A DNA stretch of 64,000 bases from Cheilinus undulatus (Eukaryota > Chordata > Actinopteri > Labriformes > Labridae). Positions 12,592-24,400 of this stretch are shown in pieces (position 1 is the first letter of the stretch; each line of letters begins with the position of its first letter). The stretch covers positions 27,432,196-27,496,195 of the forward strand of contig NC_054873.1 of the NCBI RefSeq assembly GCF_018320785.1, given 5' to 3'. A model generated the notes under the pieces. It made no database searches. It had not been told where the DNA came from and worked only from the letters and a program-made list of their open reading frames with translations. A program made the position numbers and the translations under genes.

Positions 12592-13273
12592 TTGTGTTGT
12601 ACTCAAGACCACACTATCCGAGACCAAGACTTGCCCCAGACCAGAGTGCACCAAGACCAAGACAAGACTTTTGGTGGTTGAGACCACGTCAAGACCGAGT
12701 CAAGCTGAGACCGAGACAAGACCAAGACCATGAAAATTAATTTTAAAAACCCACGACAATGGTGAACAGTTAAATAGCATTCTCTCTTTAATTTTAGTTT
12801 TCTTTTAAATAAATTTGACAGATAAAAACAAGGGGTCTGCAACTTTCAAGGCATAACATGCAAAAACTCATATCTTAACAAGTTTGTTCAAATAACTTCT
12901 TGTAAAAATAAATCCTTGTATGTATTTAAAAGCCACTGACAAGTGGGAAATTATTTTAAATATCTGAAAATGAGATTTTGTTTTCTAGATCTGTCAGGCG
13001 AATGAGGAACAAAGTTAGTGTTCAGAGGTATTTCTGACTAGAAATAAGATGGACTGATGTCCGAGATTTGGCAGGTGTAGCTATTTGTTGTTTTAGCAAG
13101 TGCATCTCCTTAATATCACATTAAGCCAAAGAATAGCAGATTAGTGCTGATCTCAACGGGTGCTGGAAATCCAGAGTCTGGCTAGTCCGAGACAGAAACA
13201 AGACCAAGACATTCAAAATGTGGTCTTGAGACCGGTCTCAAGACCAAGACTGTTCTTCAGTTCTACAACACTG
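12592..13273. mobile_element. hAT-like MITE with perfect 8-bp target duplication
   Basis: A 682-bp element between identical 8-bp copies of ACATTATC (12584-12591 and 13274-13281). The ends are TTGTGTTGTACTCAAG and, reverse complemented, CAGTGTTGTAGAACTG. The subterminal regions are full of GACCAAGAC / GGTCTTG-type motifs at both ends (12606-12735 and 13180-13250). No transposase is encoded. It lies between the convergent fbxl13 and fam185a genes. Confidence 0.85.
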
Positions 13274-13762
13274 ACATTATCAATAGTTGTTGACAGCATT
13301 TACATAAACAGACACAATACTGTTATCTGACATTTCTACTACAAACAAAACTTTAACAATTTTGTTTGAAATGAAACAAGATGAAAGATGTTTTTAGAAT
13401 TTTGAAAAAAAAAAAAAACTCCACTTTAAGGGTCATGTCGCCCTTGCATTTCAACCTAATCTTCCATTCCACCGAGAATCAAGGACCCATAAACGTGAAC
13501 AAGAAAAAATCCAGGGGTAGGATTAAATGATAGAGGCATGGGTGTATTGGGACTGAAATGAAGCTTGTTATTGGAGAAAAGTTTGAATCTGTGCAGTTTG
13601 TTTTTTATTTGGGCCACTGATTTAAGGCTTATTTGAAATATGCAAAGAATATGTTTAGGATTAAAAATGTCAGATTAGTTTTTAGCTAGATCCACCTTAA
13701 GACAGATTCTGTAAATCAGACAACAGAGGACGACACTGTCTTAGAATAAGACTTTCAACTAT

Positions 13763-13768
13763 TTTATT
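13763..13768 (-). promoter_or_regulatory. Candidate fam185a polyadenylation signal
   Basis: An AATAAA hexamer on the minus strand about 280 bases past the fam185a stop codon. Position and match are right for the signal; transcript ends were not available. Confidence 0.45.
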
Positions 13769-14048
13769 ACAGTATTTATGTCAGAATTCAGCGATCTTTA
13801 GCAATATCTCACCTCAACAGTGCAAATAAAAATTTCAAGAGTTTATGAAGCTTCACAGATGTGCAGTTTTTTAACACTATGTCTGTACAATAACAAAAAA
13901 GACATATTATTATTAAATCTTAAATACAAACAAAATGCCCCTGAGGACAGTATAGGACATGTACTCTGTATGCACATCTGAGGAGCAACAATAAATATCT
14001 CTCTGTAAGCGGTGCAGCATCATGAAGAGAAGTTTTGTCACTTAAAGT

Positions 14049-17000
14049 TTAGCTCCCAAGCTTTAAGGACTCAAACCAGCTTTGAGTCTTCAGTGTGATG
14101 GTGCCTCTGTCTGCCTGTGCTTTCACCCACTGCTCCACTGGAGGCTCTGCATTGATGGAGCCTGAGACACAGAGCAGAAATGAGAAATATGGGACCATGG
14201 AGAGGAAACACAATGTTCCTTGTTCATTTTCTTGTTTGTAGGTTTAGGGAATTTACTGTGCCCAGGAGTGTAGTGTAATAAAAACAAGAGCTCACCAGTG
14301 ACTGTGGTTTGGCCATCAGTTGTGTTGTTTTGTACTCCGTGCAGAATAACCTCCGGGCTAATATCCACCAACGCCCCACAAAGCTCCACCCCAGCTTTCA
14401 AAGAGGAGGGGACACGCACACATACACTGCCTATGTGTGAATGAATGAAGGAAAGACAAAACGGTGTGAGTCAACAGAAAAATTAATACTCTGGAAGAAG
14501 AGCTGTGGTACATTGGGTGTATTTTTTCATATATAGTGCGTTTACCTTCCTGACTGTGGAGTTCAGCGCTGCCACCGTCTCCCACATAGACATTGATGCC
14601 TCCGCTGTGTGAGGAAACCTTCAGGAAAGAATTTGAACCATCTGCAAAAGCAAAGCAGGCCTCAAGTAATTTTACTTTGACCAGACACTGATAGAAACCA
14701 TACGTACTGTAGATCATTGTGCCATCTGAAGGTTGGCTGTCTTACCTATCACTACATCTCCAGACTCGCTCTTCACAGTGGCATTACCTTTTGATTGAAA
14801 GCACAAGGTTGTTTTCAGCTCTTATAAAATATTATTTTCCTTACCAGCAAATAAATGTGAGTTAGACGAGTCAACGCCTAAGAGAAGTCTCCGTCAGAGG
14901 CTGTTTATCATTAACCTGCATCGCTGAAGTCAACAAGATAATTGTTTCCATGTATCTGTGCTAAGAGGCCTATCTGGACCCTGACTGAATTAAAATTCTA
15001 TGTGGATGACAAACTCTCTGCACTACACATTACAGCTCTTGTTGTTTTTATGATCTAACCTCTTTTCCAAGAATTTTACAACCAATACATTTAATAGTTA
15101 CTCCAAATCTGAACAAGAGCAGGCTTTGTAGTAATCGCAGCCACACTGCAGTTTAATAGACGCTGTTTGGATGAGAGCACTGGATTCCTCTCATACCAAA
15201 GACGCACTTCACCAACTTTACATAATGTCACTTCGGGTAAGATGTAAGTTTAAGACCTGATGTAGTGATTCTATGGCTGCATGTTGTACAATAATTTTTT
15301 TTTTTTTTTTTTAGTGTGTAGGCCGCTTTAACTTAAGTAAAGTTAGTTATTAATTATTAATCAAGAGGTTTAAATTCCTGTGAGAAACATGTCTTGTTAC
15401 AATGAAGAAATAATCTACCAAACACAAATGTTCTTACTTTTGTGCTAAGTTTAGATTTGCATAAATTAATATCATATTAACACATTTAATAGTTTATCAT
15501 AAGGTCTTTTTGTGTGTGTTAGGTTTTAATCAATTTAAAAAGTTATTTTTTACAGGAATATTCCATTTCTTTTTCATCTGTCCTGAGTGGCCCAGACTTA
15601 GGCCAAAATGTTAGTGCTGTTGGACATTACAAATCCATAATATTTCTCCACTTTTAACATGTCAGTAATTTAATTAGAGTAGTTTATATCAATTTAGATA
15701 TTGAAAGTGCATTAATATGAGTGTTTTACATTTATATTAATTTCACAATTTGACTGATTAAATTAATTCAAAGAAAATAAATGTGACTAAAATTAAAGAC
15801 CATGATGTAAGGATGTTTTATTGACTAAAACTAGACAAAAATGTTCTTGAATTTTCATTGATTAAAACTATAAAGGTTAAAAATGACTGTGACTTAAACT
15901 AATGAACATTTTAATCTAAACACAAAGACTATATTTAAAATAGCTGCCAAATCAACACTGCAATAGGCAGGATTAACCACTAACCATGCACATGTCCCAG
16001 TTCTACTCTCCCTGAGCAGGAGGACACACAGCTGGACTCGGCATAGATGGCTTTGACCTTCAGAGGCCCTCGCTCTGTTGAAACATTCATTCTGGTTCCC
16101 TGGAGCTTCTTGACATCCACTGCCTGCAAATACACATCTCATCACTGCACAAGACCATCACCAGGCGTTATACATTTCTTGCTCGGCCTGACAGTGAGAG
16201 GCATATCATAAAATACTGTGAAAACATGGGTCTCTTAATTCAGGTTACTGCTGCCCTCTATAGACGGCTGAGTGTACGTGTAACACTGCTTACACTGTCT
16301 CCACATGTGCTGATGTCCACATTACCGTGGATGGTGCCTGCACCTGTAACGTGTCCTCCTTGTGACTTGACTTCAACGTGGTGACTCTGATACAAAAAAC
16401 AACCAAAAGAAAGGGATGTCAGTGTGAAGGACAATCACTCAATTGGTAGGGCTGCTTAAAGAACGTTCAACAAAACAGTCCACTGGTTTGTTTATTTCTA
16501 CACTCACAGAGTACTTGACGTTTTAAGTGCATAGCTTTTTTTATGCTGCAAAGCATGCACAGACAGCAATATTTTAATGCTGTACAATAACAAGTTAATA
16601 TTAAAGGAAACATTGGAATGTTTGCCTCATATATAAAGCCTTTAATGACACCAGTAGACATTGATATTTGGTTTTCTGGCAACTTTTAAAGGTGTATGAA
16701 AATGTAAAGAAATGATAAAACTATCCTAGTATAACAATCTGCACTGGATCCAATACTTATTCTATAGTGATATTGTAATAGGGGGTATCAGTCATTATTC
16801 AGCAGGTAGATCTGACCAAGAGGAATAACAAGACTTGTGTGAAAATGTCTAGGCCACTAAAGGACCATTAAAAAGGCTCTTCTCTCACTGGTTGTGTGAC
16901 AGAAGAAAGCATGCACAGCTGTGTTTATAATCAGTACAAAAACACTCTTTCTAGTTAAATATTTCCTAAATAATTGATATACCTGAGTCAGGGGTGTCCA

Positions 17001-18200
17001 AACTAGGGCCAAATGTGGCCCTTGGCCCCTTTTTAATTGGCCCACAGAAAATTTAAAACATACATGAAAAATGACCCACATTAGGACATGAAACTTGTGC
17101 TCTTCTGAACTGTATAGTTTATCTGTTTTCTTATTGACTATAGTTTTGTGTGACCTTGGGGGCTCGTCTGGGAGGGCAACACAATACTACACTTGTCTGT
17201 CAATTAGAAAACAGATAAAATATATAGTTTGCGAAGACATTATGAATTTATTTGGATTAGTGTATGTTTTATTTTCAGCACTAGGCAAGGCTACTGCGCT
17301 AATTCTGTAAACAAACATTTTGACACAACGATTCATTAATGTACTTTTTTCGTGACTTAACTGTAAAGCATATTAAGTCACTTAGTGCATCTTTACCTAA
17401 ATTGGACTGGATTGACTCACTTTGATGTCATAAAGGGGAAGTGTATCACAGTGGCCCCACCATCCTTGAATTTTCTGTATGTGGCCCTCTGTAGAAAAAT
17501 TTTGGACACCCCTGGCCTAAGTAAAGTCAGGTTATATGATTTCTTTTTTTTTTTTTTTTTTTTACGAACAACACTTACCCTGATTGAGTGCAGCAGACAG
17601 TTGCCCTCCTCTGTCTGAACTTTGCATGTATCACACTCCATTTTCCTCACTTGCACGTTACCTTTTCCTTGAGTGGAAATTAGGACATCTTACAATAAAA
17701 AAAGATATGTTAGAGTAGAGGGAGACCAAATGACAAGCTGGTATAATAACAGCGCCATTAAAGGGACACTCACTGCTTTTGATAGGTGCCGCCACATCAA
17801 TAGACACACTGCTGTCCACTTTCTCGGCTGAGATGAGCAGCTCTTTGCTCTGTTCATCGTAGCGAACATCTAACTGATCCAGACCGATCTCCTCGGTCCC
17901 GTGTACAGTGATGAAAGCTCGGTCAGCCTCAGGGAAGCTGTGCGGGTCAAGCGGGCGGACTGAGATGCTACAGCCTAGCCGTGCACGTACCGTGCTGAAG
18001 GGGCTCACCTCCAGAGCCCACTGCTTCAGAGGAGGGTTTACCCCCTCATGTGATGGAGACTTTAAAGTGGCTGAGATGGAGAAAAACCTTGAAGGGTGCA
18101 GAGGACAGCGGCGTGCTGTAAGAGTCTGGTAGGTGAGAGTCACGGACCAGCAGCGGAGAAGCCGGAGACCTCCCCGCTGACCTGCCGAGACCCAGAACAT
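14049..18200 (-). CDS. fam185a: FAM185A (DUF4097 / adhesin-like beta-repeat protein), complete
   Basis: Eight coding exons on the minus strand: 18200-17774, 17688-17579, 16386-16294, 16123-15985, 14787-14746, 14641-14546, 14430-14296, 14161-14049 (stop TAA). All junctions are GT-AG with matching phases, for 384 residues against about 392 in human. I chose the ATG at 18200 because the frame upstream is closed just before 18221. The N-terminus (MFWVSAGQRGGLRLLRCWS) is Arg-rich without acidic residues, like a mitochondrial presequence. The body is a repetitive beta-rich DUF4097-type fold: VRPLDPHSFPEADRAFITV, VRKMECDTCKVQTEEGNCLL, VDVKKLQGTRMNVSTERG, LKVSSHSGGINVYVG, and a C-terminus ending KTQSWFESLKLGS, all matching human FAM185A. 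Exon 5 is only 42 nt. The molecular function is unknown. Confidence 0.92.
16989..17514. mobile_element. hAT-like MITE in fam185a intron 2
   Basis: Ends read CAGGGGTGTCCAAACTAGGG and, reverse complemented, CAGGGGTGTCCAAAATT. The flanking 8-mers ACCTGAGT (16981-16988) and GCCTAAGT (17515-17522) agree at 6 of 8 positions. The subterminal sequence carries GGCCAAATGTGGCCC-like text at the left and gtggcccc / gtggccct near the right, typical of Charlie-type hAT relics. No coding capacity. Confidence 0.7.
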
Positions 18201-18769
18201 CTCTGTTAGCTTCCGGTACACTCACACATTCATACCGTAAACTGGTGCACTCACTGTGAATTTACAACACAAACTACAGGGTAAGACAAGCTTTCATTCA
18301 GTCAACGTGAACTGTCTCCAGGAAGTCAAACTTGTTCTTTCAGTCAACATTAGAATTCTCTTTCCGGCACGTTTCAAACTAAAAGCATGAACTACTACTT
18401 TAGAAAGCCATGTAAAAAAGCAAACTCATGACTTAAATTTTGTTGAGGATTACAAAATGTAAGTAAGAAAAATATCTAGACCATAAGCTTCCAAAAAACA
18501 ATCATTTTAATCCTTGGATTAATATCCCATCCTATGAATAAGAACATTTTTCAATAAATATTAAACACTGAATTCGTTTGCTTAGTTAGGTTTTGGTGTT
18601 TTTATTTCAAGTGCAGCTCAGTCAAATAAATTGAATTAAATTAATCTAGCCTAAGCATCAGTCTCTCTCCTAATTTTCTTGAACTCAAACCTTCCTCTTA
18701 TGGATTTTTTAGAATATTCTTTTATTAAATCTTACTGTTGAATCGAATTTTACTTAAAAAAAAGAGTTA

Positions 18770-18922
18770 TTTTGAAATTTTTAGGCCTTTATTGATAGAG
18801 GAGGACAGTGGACAGAATTGGAAACAGGGATGAAAGAGCCGGGGAGAGACATGTGGGAAAGTGTCACAGGCCAGATTCAAACCCTGGGTGCACCTTAAAC
18901 CACTAGGCAACCTGCACGCCAG
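18770..18922 (-). repeat. tRNA-related SINE-like repeat, copy 2
   Basis: Diverged copy of the repeat at 5907-6092 in the same orientation, sharing gatagaggaggacagtgga, a gggagagacatg block and the ggccagattcaaaccc B-box complement, then aaccactaggcaacctgc. It lies upstream of fam185a. Confidence 0.55.
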
Positions 18923-19615
18923 TCTGACTGGTTTTTAATTCTATTCATTATCAGAATATAATTGTTTATTCACTTTCACTGCTGTGTCTATAAGTATTGT
19001 AAATGAACCACTGTGGTTACTGCATTATTGCATTTATTTTCTCCAAAAACACAGGCTACGAGATATGCAGTTTTATAATGCTGACAATTAATCTTGGGTG
19101 TTTAGCAAGCCCCTTCAATCATCATCAGTATACATATGTATTTATTATGACTGTGTAAACAATGCAATTTTTCATCAGTTTAGATTTTCCATGTCTCGTC
19201 TTCTCACCAAGCTAGATTGAATGTAATATTATTTTACAAGTAAGCACATGAGTAAAATAAAGAAAGCAGAACTACCTTTTACCCTTTAAGACGGAACTAG
19301 TGGCCTTAAGACATAACCTCCATCCTGAATTCAATGGGTCAATTTTCATTTTATTTTGAAGGCGGATTTCTTCACTTCTGGTCTGAATCCTTAGACTTGA
19401 CAGACCGGATGTACGATGTTGTGCAAACTTAGCAGCGTAACTCTTTTAACCAATCGCAAGGCGTATATAGAAAATGGCATGTGACGTTGTTCTCTTCAAA
19501 GGGGTTGTAGGGAATTTGAGTTTTCAACCTTAGAGAGTTTGACTGCGAAAAACAAAGTTTTAAGGTAAATTTTACTTAATTCAGTCGGGGCAGTAACTGA
19601 ATAGACTCTGTGATG
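18923..19615. other. Intergenic sequence between fam185a and the fgl2 3' side
   Basis: No exon-like or repeat structure recognised. Confidence 0.4.
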
Positions 19616-20195
19616 CAAGGTTATTGTAGTTTGGTTTTTTTTTAATCAGTTTTAATTTTTATTTCACTTTTTACATTAAATTTTTATTCGTTTTTCCTGC
19701 TGGTTTGTTAGTTTAGTTTTGATTTTTTTTTTTAAATACCTAATTTTAGTTTAGTTTTTTATTAGCTTTATTGATAGTTTTCATTTACAACAATATGGGA
19801 TTCTTGCCAGGGAAAGACCCAAGAGGGTCAGAAAAAGAAATCATCGAACAGTTAGAAAAAAACAGGTCTCTCTTCACTTTTCATTTGTTTATTCAAATCA
19901 GACACTTGAGTACAATTCACAACCTAAAATAATCATAATATGAAGTCTTCTTCAATCAAATCAGGCCATTTTGCACTCTTTAGGCTTGGGTGGACATGTC
20001 AGTCAGTAGACTGCTGTTGAAGGCTTTAACTAAGTAGATTTAGTCTCTAATTTTAGTTTAATTTAGTTTGTTTTGTAAACACAGAATTCGGTTTGAGTTA
20101 GTTTTCTTTTTAAGTTTTTTTAGTTTCAGTTAACTCAAATTGTTTTATCATTTTAGTTTTAGTTATTTAGTAAGTTTTAGTATAGAATAACCTTG
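19616..20195. mobile_element. hAT-like non-autonomous transposon (copy 2, inverted relative to copy 1)
   Basis: Left end CAAGGTTATTGTAGTTTGG; the right end reverse complemented reads CAAGGTTATTCTATAC. The interior matches the reverse complement of the element at 740-1314: gaagtcttcttcaatcaaat here against the same text with one change there, plus a shared GACCC-rich patch. No convincing 8-bp flanking duplication (CTGTGATG against CATTGGTG). Confidence 0.65.
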
Positions 20196-20275
20196 CATTG
20201 GTGTAAGTGTGATGCACTATATTGGCATACAAATTAAATGAAAAAAATGAGTCCAAAGCTGATGTACCCATTACT

Positions 20276-20281
20276 TTTATT
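20276..20281 (-). promoter_or_regulatory. Candidate fgl2 polyadenylation signal
   Basis: AATAAA on the minus strand about 450 bases past the fgl2 stop codon, just outside the upstream transposon copy. Confidence 0.45.
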
Positions 20282-20731
20282 TATCTTGACAAAACAATCA
20301 TGATTATAAAACAACCCAGATATCTTCAGTCAACCATCAACTGAATATCAGTCCTGAAATAAAAGTCCCAGTCTTTGTTGCCACGTATCCAGTTCAGATC
20401 GCCCTCAGTGAAAAATGACTTTTTACTTGAGGATTTTCCTTTTTTGTCCGGGGACAAATTCCACCAAAAAATCTTGTGAAATATAAATATATATAAAGGC
20501 TATTAAAATGGATATGAAATTGGGACATTAACCTCTTAACTATATACACCTTCAGTTATTGTCATATAAACAAAACAATATCACATAATCACCGTAAGAC
20601 ATCAGTATCGTGTCAGCAGTTAATATTTGCATGGATAGTGTAGTATACTGGGTTTAACTGTAAGCAGCATGTAAGAGCTTCTTGGCAAAAATAAGACCCT
20701 TTGTGTTTATCTTGCATGTCAGAGTTCCAGC

Positions 20732-21441
20732 TCATGATGCAAAGCCTTTTGGCCGTATCATCATCCTGACAGCTTTAAAAGACTGTCTGTCATTGGTGGG
20801 GTAATACTCTGTTGATATGTTATGCCATGTCCCCCAGAAAATCCCATCCCGAACACCCTTATACTTCCCAACATAATATCTCCCGTTCAGGTTTGCAGCC
20901 ATGCAGGCATCAAACCACCACCCAGAGCTGTAGTAGGCCCCACAGTTCCCAGATGGATACCTGTCATGGTCCCTATCTGGGGTGGTGAACGCCCTGTTGT
21001 TGTGGTCATAGAATTTACTGAAGCGCAGAGCATCACCTGCAGTACCTGAGTACCTGCCTACTGACAGTCTGTACTGCATCCGTTCACTTGCCACCTCAAA
21101 ATGATCGTACTCTGCAAACGCCATCACCCCATCAAAGTCCTCCAGCTCCACCCGCAGCACCATGTCCCTGTCCCGAGTCAGCAGGTGGATCATGTTGTTG
21201 CCCAGCCAGAACTCTCCCCCATCCAGCTTCCCAAAACCTGCTCGGTACTCCGCCCAGGTGCGGTTGAAGCTCACGCTGCCATCCTGTCGGCGCTGCAGGA
21301 GCGTCCAGCCTCCACCCTTTAGCTCCATGTCACAGAAGGCTGGGAAGCTCCTGCTGCGGAGGTCAGGGGTCACCAAGTACACCCCACTTTTTGTCTCCCC
21401 CCTGAGCTTGTAGTCTGAGCAGTCTCTCCTCACATTTGTTC
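20732..21441 (-). CDS. fgl2: fgl2 exon 2: fibrinogen C-terminal domain
   Basis: Encodes the whole fibrinogen-related domain: DCSDYKLRGETKSGVYLVTP at its start, GGGWTLLQRRQDGSVSFNR, EFWLGNNMIHLLTRDRDMVL, the GTAGDALRF segment, the calcium-site loop TTPDRDHDRYPSGNC and the WWFDACMAANLNGRYY block, ending MIRPKGFAS. The cysteines and calcium-binding Asp residues expected for the fold are present. The acceptor ttttataatcttcag precedes GA, so the exon begins with two bases of a split Gly codon. It is well preserved, which argues against a pseudogene. Confidence 0.95.
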
Positions 21442-24400
21442 CTGAAGATTATAAAAAGAGACAGCATTAAGAATCACTCCCATTACACCATGAAAACTTG
21501 CTCTACATCTTTTAGAGCCATGGTTCCCATCCCTTTTTCCTTAGAGGCCCCCCTAAAAGCATCTTGATTGTCAAAAATTGATCTAATTTAACTTTTTGAT
21601 CATATTTCAGCAGAAAAGGCCTAATAACACTTGCTTCTAGCAAAAGGCCTGTGCACAAACAATACACTAAATGTAATACTAGTTTATAGGGACCTCCTTG
21701 TGACCCCCTGAGAACTGTGGCACTTCCACTTGGGGGGTTTTAAGCCCAGGTTGAGAACCAATGTTTTACAGAGTCTTCAAACCAAAGTCCTGATTTAGCT
21801 AAACATGCAGGTAAAATCATCGCCTTGCAGCTGTGTGTAGCCATGAAATGAGGTCACTAGTGCAACAGGTCGGAGCTAAACTACTTTTCCACCATAAAAG
21901 CTCTGGTGTTTTAGCAGCCTTTAAAGGTGGACCTCCAGAGAAGTTTAGACATAACATTTGAATTGGAAAAAAATTGGAGATTTAAGTAGACACCTAATTA
22001 TGTATTTATCAGTAGAACAACTAATTTTCAGCCTCTCGTTGTTTCTTTTATAGACAAATAAAGTCACTGAAATGAAGTAGTGTGTAAGGAGAGAGAGGTG
22101 AACAAGTCAGAAACTCATTCTGACCCTAATAAACTTGTAAGTGTTCAATTCATATAAATTACATGAAGCCCAGTGTTCAAATATAAAATCCCCAACCCCA
22201 TGTCAGCTTCTTACTATAAAGGACTCCACTTAAAAATGTTTTAAAGCTGTTGACAGTTGTGGCTTTATCCTTATAACAACACCCATGCAGCCACATGCTT
22301 TCTGCAGACGTCCATAAATTAGTTGGGATGCATGGTGAAAAGATGTTCTTAGACCACACAAATATATTATAATTTCTCTTTTAAGAGGCTCTGTTGTGCT
22401 TATTGTGTGGTGCTTTTGACTGAATCCCCCAGCACATGCTTTCTTAATGAGTAATGCAGCTATAATCACTTGAATGATGCACAACACATCTACAGTTTTC
22501 TCTGTGCCTATTTTTTCTGATGTAATTTCGACAACAGACAATAGATTTTTATGAGCTTGGTCGTAAATTGAAATGAGTGTTGTGATGGTGGCTCTTTTCT
22601 TGTCAGGCTTCATTTACCACAGTGCTGAAAATCTCAAACAGTATTGAGAGAAGTTGAAACAAAGCAAATATTACAACTCTGGCATGCATGCTTTTATAAT
22701 TACACAAGCAAACTCTATCAAGGATAACCACAGCCCCTGCCGAAAAGTTACTTGAAATGTTTTGGTAGAGCATAGAGGGGAAAACTGATCAACATGCAAT
22801 GGTATAAAATATATTTTCTCTTGCCTTTAGATGATATCTTCTTTGGGAGATTGGTGTCAGGCTTGCTGATGTCCTCTGGGAGCTCTTTTTGATGCCTATC
22901 TGGTGGACTTTTACTTGGACTCAGGCTGTTATTGAGAAAAGCTGCCACCTGGTTGATCTTTACTCGCAGCTCCCTTGAACTGGGGGTGGAAGACTCAACG
23001 ACCGAGGGCTCGGGGCCAGAGGTGGCCGGGGTTGTTGACCTGAGGTCCGGGGAGGCTGTGGAAGTAGTTTGGGTGATGGGGGAAGGGACTGGAACCATAG
23101 TTTTGTCTGGATCTGGAGTTGGCCTGAGTGCTGTTTCTTGTGCATTGTGAACATGAAGGCTGGGCTCAGTGTGTGAAGTTTGTTTTGGCTTAGCAGATAC
23201 TGGACCGGGAACAACACTCTGGAGGATGCTACGCATAATTTTGTTAGGTGTTGTCACTGGAATGGATGGTGGTTGGCTAACAGTTGGTGGCCCTAGATCA
23301 GATGTAATCCTGCTGTTTGGGCTCATGGTGAATCCATCAGGATGAGCACGAAGACGAGGGGAGGGTCTAGTCTCAAGGTTTTTGGAGGTCTTTGGACCCC
23401 GAGAGACAGTTTGCATGTTGTAGTGTTGATTCTTTGGTTTGAACTCTGCATCCTCTGGGAAATGAGGCGTATCAGTTTCAGAGTTTTGGATGTCCTCTGT
23501 AGTAGAAGTGGTTTGAGAAGGAGCTACATCTGTTTTGATCTGTAGACTAGTTAGTTTTGGCCTTTGCGCAGGTGTTTCTCCTGGCTTAAATTTAGGCCTG
23601 ATTGGCATCTTGTGTCTTGGGGGAGGCCTTGATATCAATGTTTTGTTGATTTCTGCTTCAGTTTTTCCTTTAGGCGCCGAGTTGGTGTCAACATGTGGCA
23701 ATTGTTCAGGTGAAGATGTCTTAGGCCTTTTGTTGATTTGGGTTTGATCAGGTTTAGGCTTCATGACTGGTTTAGTCTTTTGTCCTGGTACAAGTTTTGG
23801 ATGTTTCTGGTTTGGTCTAGACACTTGGCCAGGTTTAAGCTTTTGGTTTATTTTTGGGGTGTTCTGACCAGGTTTAGGCTTCTGATTAGGTGGTTTGATC
23901 GAGGCATGGTCAAGTGTTTGTCCTGGTGTGGAATACTGGATAGCTGTTGTGTCAATCAAAGGATCCCCATCAGAGCTCTTTACTGTGTCAGTTAAAGGTC
24001 TTTGGTCATGTGTTGGTGTGAGGTTTGTCATTTCACTTTTTTCCATTTCACGAACAGGTGTCAAATTTGGGTTAAAGGTAGGCCTTTGATCTGGTTTTGG
24101 GTTTTCTCCTTTTTCTGGCTCTTTGTTGATTATTTGTTTTTGGTCAGGCTTGGCGGTGTGGGCTGGAGGAACCAGTTTCTTGTCAGGTTTTGGTGGCAGG
24201 CTTGTGTCAGTGCTTTCCTCTGTACGTTCACGTACAGGTGTATGTTGCTTGTCAGTTGCAGGCCTCTGATCTGGTTTGAGGTTTTCTCCACTTTCTCGTC
24301 CTTTATTGGGTTTTTGTTTTTGGTCAGGCTTGTTGGTTTGGATTGGAGGAACCAGTCTCTTGTCAGGTTTTGGTGGCAGGCTTGTGTCAGTTCTTTCCCC

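Noticed and set aside
18201-18221. Earlier fam185a start in the same frame
   Set aside because: The only upstream option is a GTG at 18221 immediately preceded by an in-frame stop. The ATG at 18200 is the first usable start.
20822-21413. Plus-strand open frames opposite the fibrinogen-domain exon
   Set aside because: Antisense to a clearly conserved coding exon.
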